From Acidobacteriota bacterium (GTDB lineage Bacteria; Acidobacteriota; Vicinamibacteria; Vicinamibacterales; UBA2999): 8,875 nucleotides of DNA. A model generated the notes under the pieces. That model ran no database searches. It was not told where the DNA came from and saw nothing but the letters and a program-made list of their open reading frames with translations. The DNA is taken from positions 1 to 8,875 of the forward strand of contig JADZBZ010000256.1 in the NCBI GenBank assembly GCA_020851835.1. The letters are read 5' to 3'. Positions 4,755 to 8,875 of this stretch are shown here, one piece after another. The translations under genes were made by a program, and so were the position numbers. Position 1 is the stretch's first letter; the number at the start of each line of letters is the position of its first letter.

Positions 4755-6194
4755 TTGGGACAGGCGAAACCACCCAGCGCCTCGCTCGTGGACACCGGGC
4801 TCGTGCATGCGCACGGGCTCGCGTCCATCGTCACGCTGCTCATCGCGGCGACGTTCGGGATCATCGTCTCGATTCAGTTGCTGCTGCCCGATTTCGGGAG
4901 CAACGTCGCCTGGCTCAGCTGGGGCCGCCTCCGCTACGCCCACACGCAGGGCATCATGTTCGGCTGGCTGGGGAACGCGTTCTTCGCGTTCCTCTACCAT
5001 GCCGTGCCCATCCTCACGGGGCGACCGGTCACCAGCCGTCGCCTGGGCCTCTGGCTCTTCGGGCTGTGGAACTTCGCGGTCATGGCGCCAGGGTGGGTGC
5101 TGGTGCTCGCCGGCGTCAGCCAGCCCCTGGAGTGGGCGGAGTTCCCGCCCATCGTCGACGTCATGGTCGTGGTGGGCCTCGGGCTCGCCGCCATCCAGTT
5201 CCTGCCGGGCTTCTTCGCGCGCGGGCTCGAATCGCTCTACGTGTCGAGCTGGTACATCCTCGGCGCGCTCGTCTTCACGCTGCTGGCCTACCCGATGGGC
5301 AACATCGTGCCCGAGGTGGTCGCCGGCGCCAGCGGCGCGGCGTTCAGCGGACTGTGGATTCACGACGCGGTCGGACTCTTCGTGACGCCGCTGGCCCTGG
5401 CCATCATCTACTTCGTCATTCCGGCCGCCACCGGCCGCCCCATCTTCAGCCACTTTCTCTCGATGCTGGGGTTCTGGCTGCTCTTCTTCCTCTACCCGCT
5501 CAACGGCACGCATCACTACGTGTTCTCGGTGATCCCGATGGCGGCGCAGATGGGGGCGATCACCGCGTCGACGCTGCTCGGCCTCGACGTACTGATCGTG
5601 GTGACCAACCTGTTCCTCTCGCTGCGGGGCACCGGATTCGTCCCCCGAGACCCGGCGCTGCGTTTCGTCGCCGCCGGCACGCTCTTCTACCTGATCGTCA
5701 GCATGCAGGGCGCTGCCCAGGCCCAGATGGCCGTGAACCAGGCCGTGCACTTCACCGACTGGGTCATCGGCCACTCGCACCTGGCGATGATGGGCTTTGC
5801 CAGCTTCGCCGCCGCGGGAGGCCTGGTGCACGCCTGGCAGCGCATTCCGTGGGCGCCCTATAACGCGCGCGCCATCAACGCCGCCTACTGGCTGATGACG
5901 GCCGGGCTCGTCGTCATGGTGTCGGACCTCACCATCGCCGGCCTCCTGCAAGGCCAGTCGTGGCAGGCCGGCGCGCCGTGGGTGGAGTCGCTCGAGGTGA
6001 CGCGGCCGTACTGGCTGGTGCGCACGCTCTCGGGCATTCCACTGGCCGCCGGGTTCCTGGCCTTGTTGTGGGGGCTCACCTCCGGGCCGCGGGGCGCCGG
6101 CCTGCGCGAGGTTGAGAACGGCGTCGGCGTGGAGCCGGTAGCCGAGGTCGCGCCGCGCCTGGCCATTGCCTCCAGCACCGTGGAGACGTCGTGA
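4755..6194 (+). CDS. ccoN: cbb3-type haem-copper oxidase catalytic subunit I (CcoN-like)
   Basis: A 479-residue polytopic membrane protein, about 12 helices, that reduces oxygen at a haem b3/CuB centre. Counting from the TTG start, the ligands of the cbb3 family are all present: His63 (RYAHTQG) and His342 for the low-spin haem b; His203 (LWIHDAVG), His253 and His254 (NGTHHY) for CuB; and His340 (GHSH) for haem b3. Tyr247 is six residues before His253, as in the cross-linked catalytic Tyr of cbb3 enzymes. The stretch HFTDWVIGHSH is a clear CcoN signature. The Glu that precedes the HxTDW motif by 14 residues in typical CcoN (E323 in Pseudomonas stutzeri numbering) is Gln318 here. No NorB pattern is seen at the CuB helix. 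The start is uncertain: TTG 4755 has the best ribosome site; the frame extends up to ATG 4692 inside the preceding gene. It overlaps the next gene by 4 bases. Confidence 0.93.
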   Translation: MGQAKPPSASLVDTGLVHAHGLASIVTLLIAATFGIIVSIQLLLPDFGSNVAWLSWGRLRYAHTQGIMFGWLGNAFFAFLYHAVPILTGRPVTSRRLGLWLFGLWNFAVMAPGWVLVLAGVSQPLEWAEFPPIVDVMVVVGLGLAAIQFLPGFFARGLESLYVSSWYILGALVFTLLAYPMGNIVPEVVAGASGAAFSGLWIHDAVGLFVTPLALAIIYFVIPAATGRPIFSHFLSMLGFWLLFFLYPLNGTHHYVFSVIPMAAQMGAITASTLLGLDVLIVVTNLFLSLRGTGFVPRDPALRFVAAGTLFYLIVSMQGAAQAQMAVNQAVHFTDWVIGHSHLAMMGFASFAAAGGLVHAWQRIPWAPYNARAINAAYWLMTAGLVVMVSDLTIAGLLQGQSWQAGAPWVESLEVTRPYWLVRTLSGIPLAAGFLALLWGLTSGPRGAGLREVENGVGVEPVAEVAPRLAIASSTVETS

Positions 6195-7426
6195 GCAGCG
6201 GTCACGGACGCGTGCTCGGGATGTCGTACCTGGTAGCGAGCGTCGCGGGCGTGGTGTTCTTCGTGCTGTCGGTCGCCCTTCTCGGCTACTGGCCCAAGCG
6301 CGTCCTGGATGAGCAGACGCGCGCGATGGGGCCGGAGTACGTGCTCGAGCTCACCCCGAGCGAGCGGCGCGGACGCGCGGTCTACAGCCGCGAAGGCTGC
6401 GCGTACTGCCACACGCAGCAGATCCGCTACCTCGCCTCCGACCGGGCGCGATTCGGCGCGCCGACCCTCGCCTGGGAAACCCGGCTCGACTACCCACACC
6501 TGTGGGGCACCCGCCGCATCGGCCCGGACCTGTCGCGCGAGGGCGGCACGCGGTCCGACGACTGGCACTACACGCACCTGTTCTCGCCGCGCGCCGTGGT
6601 CCCCCAGTCGGTGATGCCCGCGTACGAGCGCCTGTTCGACGACGCGCCCGACCGGCCGCGCCAGCAGGCCCGCGACCTCGTGGCCTATCTCAACACGCTG
6701 GGGCGCGCCCGCGAACTGGCCGGCCCCGAGGGAGAGGCACGCGCCGAAGCCGGGTGCCAATGTCCCGACGATGAGCTGGCGAACATGGCGTTTGGTGGTG
6801 AGCTCAATGCGCATCCGGCGCGCACGCGGCGCACGCACGACACGCCGCCGCTGCTGCCCGCCGGCGACCTGGCCCGGGGCCGGCAACTGTTCGCGGCGCA
6901 CTGCGCCACCTGCCATGGCCCCACCGGCGGGGGCGACGGCCCTGGTGCGACCGGACTGCTGCCCGCCCCGATGAACCTGGCCGAACACCAGTACGCGCCC
7001 GCGCGCGTGGCCGACGTGTTGTGGAACGGCGTGGCCGGCACGGCCATGCCGGCCTGGCGCGACCACTCGCCGGACGATCGGGCCGCACTGGTCTCGGCGG
7101 TGCTGGCTCTCGAGTCGACGCGCCTGGAGCCATCGCTTCCCGACAACCTGATGGAACTCGGCCAGCGCGCGTTTCGGGCCAACTGCGTGCAGTGCCACGG
7201 TGAGCGCGGCGACGGCAGCGGGTCGGCGGCGGCCGAGCTCCCGATTGCGCCGACCAGCTTCGTCCGGCAGCGGCCCACCCTTTCGGCGGCCCTGCGCGCG
7301 CTGCGCGGCGGCATCCCGGGTACGCCGATGGCCCCCTGGACGACGCGCCTGAGCGATGCCGAGCTGGTGGCCGCGGCGCAGTACGTGCGAACCCTCTACG
7401 GAGCGCCTGGAGCGGAGAGCCGTTGA
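6191..7426 (+). CDS. Fused cbb3 oxidase subunit II/III: CcoO domain plus two cytochrome c domains
   Basis: A 411-residue membrane-anchored trihaem cytochrome. One N-terminal membrane helix (about 12-33) is followed by a CcoO-type domain with GCAYCHTQQIRYL (haem ligand His74; C70, C73), HLWGTRRIGPDLS and VVPQSVMPAY (axial Met142). This part is a strong match to CcoO. Residues 225-310 hold a second cytochrome c domain with C238-ATC-H242 and Met286 (TAMPAW). Residues 322-405 hold a third with C332-VQC-H336 and Met380 (GTPMAPW). These two correspond to the dihaem CcoP subunit, without CcoP's own membrane helices. A linker at 180-220 carries a Cys-x-Cys pair (C189, C191). It passes electrons to CcoN. 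The GTG start (6191) overlaps the preceding TGA in GTGA, with GGAG 5 bases upstream at 6182-6185. Confidence 0.92.
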   Translation: MSSGHGRVLGMSYLVASVAGVVFFVLSVALLGYWPKRVLDEQTRAMGPEYVLELTPSERRGRAVYSREGCAYCHTQQIRYLASDRARFGAPTLAWETRLDYPHLWGTRRIGPDLSREGGTRSDDWHYTHLFSPRAVVPQSVMPAYERLFDDAPDRPRQQARDLVAYLNTLGRARELAGPEGEARAEAGCQCPDDELANMAFGGELNAHPARTRRTHDTPPLLPAGDLARGRQLFAAHCATCHGPTGGGDGPGATGLLPAPMNLAEHQYAPARVADVLWNGVAGTAMPAWRDHSPDDRAALVSAVLALESTRLEPSLPDNLMELGQRAFRANCVQCHGERGDGSGSAAAELPIAPTSFVRQRPTLSAALRALRGGIPGTPMAPWTTRLSDAELVAAAQYVRTLYGAPGAESR

Positions 7427-7611
7427 TGATCACCGACCTGATCGTGCTGGCGGCGGTTGTGTTCGCCGTGGCCTTCTTCGCCGCGTGGCTGGTGTCGCCG
7501 GCCCTGCGGGCCTGGATCGAGCGTCCGAAGCACCGCTTCCAGGATGACGTGCGGGGGTACGATCGGGCTCGATATCGGGAGCGGCACGGCCATGAGGAGC
7601 ACCGCGCGTGA
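7426..7611 (+). CDS. Small single-helix membrane protein, CcoQ-like
   Basis: A 61-residue protein with one membrane helix (about residues 4-24) and a charged, Arg/His/Asp/Glu-rich tail facing the cytoplasm. The size, topology and position after the CcoN and CcoO-CcoP genes match CcoQ/FixQ, the short subunit that stabilises cbb3 oxidases, although sequence similarity is too low to prove it. ATG 7426 shares its A with the upstream TGA (TGATG), and GGAG at 7414-7417 lies 8 bases ahead. A TTG one codon earlier is possible but less likely. It overlaps the following gene by 4 bases. Confidence 0.75.
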   Translation: MITDLIVLAAVVFAVAFFAAWLVSPALRAWIERPKHRFQDDVRGYDRARYRERHGHEEHRA

Positions 7612-8621
7612 CCGAATACGATGACCGCCGCCCCACCACGGGCGGACTGACCGCCGCCATCGTGGCCTCGGCCGCCGTGGGTGTCCTGGCGGTGGGCGTG
7701 GCATTGTACGGACCGCCCGGGCTCGGCGCCCTGGGATTCGGCACGGCCGAGCCTGCACCGTCGGGCGCATCGGCCCCGGCGGTCAGCGCCCCCGCCTACG
7801 CCACCGAGGAGTACGGCCGGCGCCTGCTGGCGCACACGGCCGAACTGCTCGGGCAGGATCAGCCCAACCCCGGCCTGCGCTACATCAACAGCCGGCTCAA
7901 CTGCGGGTCGTGCCACCTGGCCACGGGCACCGAACCCGGCACGCTGACCCTGCTGCAGACCGACGAGCACTACCCGCGCTTCTCGGGCCGCGCCGGCGGG
8001 ATGACGGACATCGAGGACCGCATCAACGAGTGCATGCAGCGCAGCATGAACGGCAGGCTGCTGCCCATGGACAGCCCCGAGATGTTCGCCATGGCCTCGT
8101 ACCTGCGCTCGCTGGGTACCCAGTACCAGGCGATGGGCGCCAGCAGCCTGAAGGCGAAAGAGCCCGCACCGTTCAAGACACCGGTGCGTGCCGCGGAGGT
8201 GGCCATGGGCCAACTCGTGTACAGCACGCGCTGCGGCATCTGCCACGGCTCGGATGGGCTCGGCCTGCTCGCCACCGAAGACCCCGGCCAGGGCTACCTC
8301 TTCCCGCCACTGTGGGGCTCCGACTCGTTCAACAACGGCGCCGGCATGCACCGGGTATTGACGGCCGCCCGGTTCATCAAGGCACGCATGCCGCTCGGCG
8401 AGCCGACGCTCACCGATGGCGAGGCCTTCGATGTGGCGGCGTTCATCAACTCGAAGCCCCGACCCGAGATGACCGACCTTGAGCGTGATTACCCGGACAA
8501 GAGCGCCAAGCCCATCGACAATCCGTACGGCCCGTACGCGGACGACTTCCCCCTCGAGCAGCACCGCTTCGGCTCGTTCCAGCCAATCGACGAGTACTAC
8601 AAGGCGTTGAAGAAGAAGTAG
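7608..8621 (+). CDS. tsdA: Membrane-anchored dihaem cytochrome c, thiosulfate dehydrogenase (TsdA) family
   Basis: A 337-residue protein. Residues 12-34 form an uncleaved-looking membrane helix; an Ala/Pro/Ser linker follows. Haem 1 is bound by C99-GSC-H103, and the family's Cys axial ligand is present as Cys142 in RINECMQRSMNG. The His/Cys pair is the hallmark of TsdA, which oxidises two thiosulfates to tetrathionate or runs the reverse. Haem 2 is bound by C209-GIC-H213, followed by the very typical LFPPLWGSDSFNNGAGM (231-247) and ARMPLG, where Met261 is the likely distal ligand. The Lys next to it in Allochromatium TsdA (K208) is Arg260 here. The C-terminal PYGPYADDFPLEQHRFGSF (306-324) also follows the family. 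GTG 7608 overlaps the upstream TGA in GTGA, with AGGAG 8 bases before. Its place in the oxidase operon suggests it feeds electrons to the CcoO-CcoP haems. Direction and substrate are inferred. Confidence 0.88.
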   Translation: MTEYDDRRPTTGGLTAAIVASAAVGVLAVGVALYGPPGLGALGFGTAEPAPSGASAPAVSAPAYATEEYGRRLLAHTAELLGQDQPNPGLRYINSRLNCGSCHLATGTEPGTLTLLQTDEHYPRFSGRAGGMTDIEDRINECMQRSMNGRLLPMDSPEMFAMASYLRSLGTQYQAMGASSLKAKEPAPFKTPVRAAEVAMGQLVYSTRCGICHGSDGLGLLATEDPGQGYLFPPLWGSDSFNNGAGMHRVLTAARFIKARMPLGEPTLTDGEAFDVAAFINSKPRPEMTDLERDYPDKSAKPIDNPYGPYADDFPLEQHRFGSFQPIDEYYKALKKK

Positions 8622-8625
8622 CCGG

Positions 8626-8875
8626 ATGTCGATTCAGCGAATGCCCGTTCGGCTCGACCAGTCGGACCGGGCCCAGCTCGGAGGCGAACGGGGCGCCACC
8701 GCCGCGACGGCCATGCAGGTGCTGGCGGCCTTTGCGGACGCGGTGGGTGCGCCGCGGCTGCTCGACATCACGCGGGCGCACATCGACGGGTGCCTGTATC
8801 ACGGGCAGGCCAGCCTCGACTTCGCGGAACGTCTCGTCGCGGGCGGCGGCCGCGTCACCGTGCCGACAACGCTGA
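8626..8875 (+). CDS. Aconitase X family protein, N-terminal part, cut by the window edge
   Basis: The first 83 residues of a gene that runs off the right edge. It starts at ATG 8626, 4 bases after the TsdA stop; the site upstream is a weak GAAGAAGAAG-type purine run. The visible part reads RLDQSDRAQLGGERG, then a helix with AATAMQVLAAFADAVG, then ITRAHIDGCLYHGQASLDF and GGRVTVPTTL. This pattern fits the N-terminal end of aconitase X (AcnX, formerly DUF521), a [Fe-S]-dependent dehydratase family that includes cis-3-hydroxy-L-proline dehydratase and the archaeal mevalonate 5-phosphate dehydratase. The cysteine and substrate-binding residues that separate these functions are beyond the window. 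A link to the sulfur or respiratory genes is not evident, and it may simply be co-transcribed. Confidence 0.78.
   Translation, partial: MSIQRMPVRLDQSDRAQLGGERGATAATAMQVLAAFADAVGAPRLLDITRAHIDGCLYHGQASLDFAERLVAGGGRVTVPTTL

Noticed and set aside
4590..5951. Long - strand frame opposite the CcoN gene
   Set aside because: The translation is mostly His, Asp, Glu, Arg, typical of the antisense of a membrane protein in GC-rich DNA. The sense strand has all catalytic ligands.
4755..6194. Subunit I as a nitric oxide reductase (NorB) rather than an oxidase
   Set aside because: The CuB helix reads HDAVG with the catalytic Tyr at the cbb3 spacing, not the Glu-rich NorB pattern, and a CcoO domain follows.
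6804..8564. Long open frame of 586 codons on the - strand opposite the trihaem and TsdA-like genes
   Set aside because: It lies antisense to genes with clear family motifs, its translation is low-complexity (Arg, Ala, Gly, Val) with no recognisable domain, and long antisense frames are expected in GC-rich coding sequence.
1..8875. Mobile elements, CRISPR, tRNA or integration sites
   Set aside because: No terminal inverted repeats, transposase motifs, spaced repeats or cloverleaf-like sequence were seen, and coding composition is even throughout.

Overview
This is a high-GC bacterial window that reads as normal chromosome. Every gene call uses GC-rich codons, and I see no insertion sequence, CRISPR array, tRNA or rRNA. 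Several features fit a soil or sediment bacterium of the Acidobacteriota (Vicinamibacteria-like) type: a cbb3-like oxidase with a fused subunit II/III, a membrane-tethered TsdA-type cytochrome, Tat-exported DsrE-like proteins and a PEGA-domain secreted protein. That taxonomic placement is an inference only.

Layout. Bases 1-219 are the 3' end of a class III aminotransferase on the + strand. It converges on a sulfite-exporter-like (TauE/SafE) permease at 240-998 on the - strand. A divergent spacer of about 135 bases separates the permease from a secreted Tyr/Pro-rich PEGA-domain protein (1134-1994, +). A 155-base spacer follows, with a strong hairpin and a TATAAT box. From 2150 to the right edge all genes lie on the + strand with short spacers or overlaps. 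They are two Tat-exported DsrE-like proteins (2150-2788 and 2895-3611), an exported protein built of two near-identical 152-residue repeats (3658-4749), a cbb3-like oxidase catalytic subunit (4755-6194), a CcoO-CcoP fusion with three haem c sites (6191-7426), a CcoQ-like small membrane protein (7426-7611), a membrane-anchored dihaem cytochrome of the thiosulfate dehydrogenase TsdA family (7608-8621), and the start of an aconitase-X-like gene (8626 to beyond the edge).

How the genes may work together. The last four respiratory genes overlap by 1 or 4 bases, so they are probably translated as a unit. The oxidase subunit I keeps all six metal-ligand histidines and the catalytic tyrosine of cbb3 enzymes. 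The TsdA-like protein keeps the rare Cys ligand of the thiosulfate-oxidising haem. The simplest reading is a compact periplasmic thiosulfate-to-oxygen electron chain: TsdA-like protein to CcoO-CcoP haems to CcoN. The exported DsrE-like proteins may handle sulfur, and the nearby TauE/SafE permease may export sulfite or another sulfur compound. The pairing of TsdA with a terminal oxidase, and the co-located duplicated unknown protein, are the most unusual parts of the window. The sulfur link is inferred from protein families and gene context, not demonstrated.
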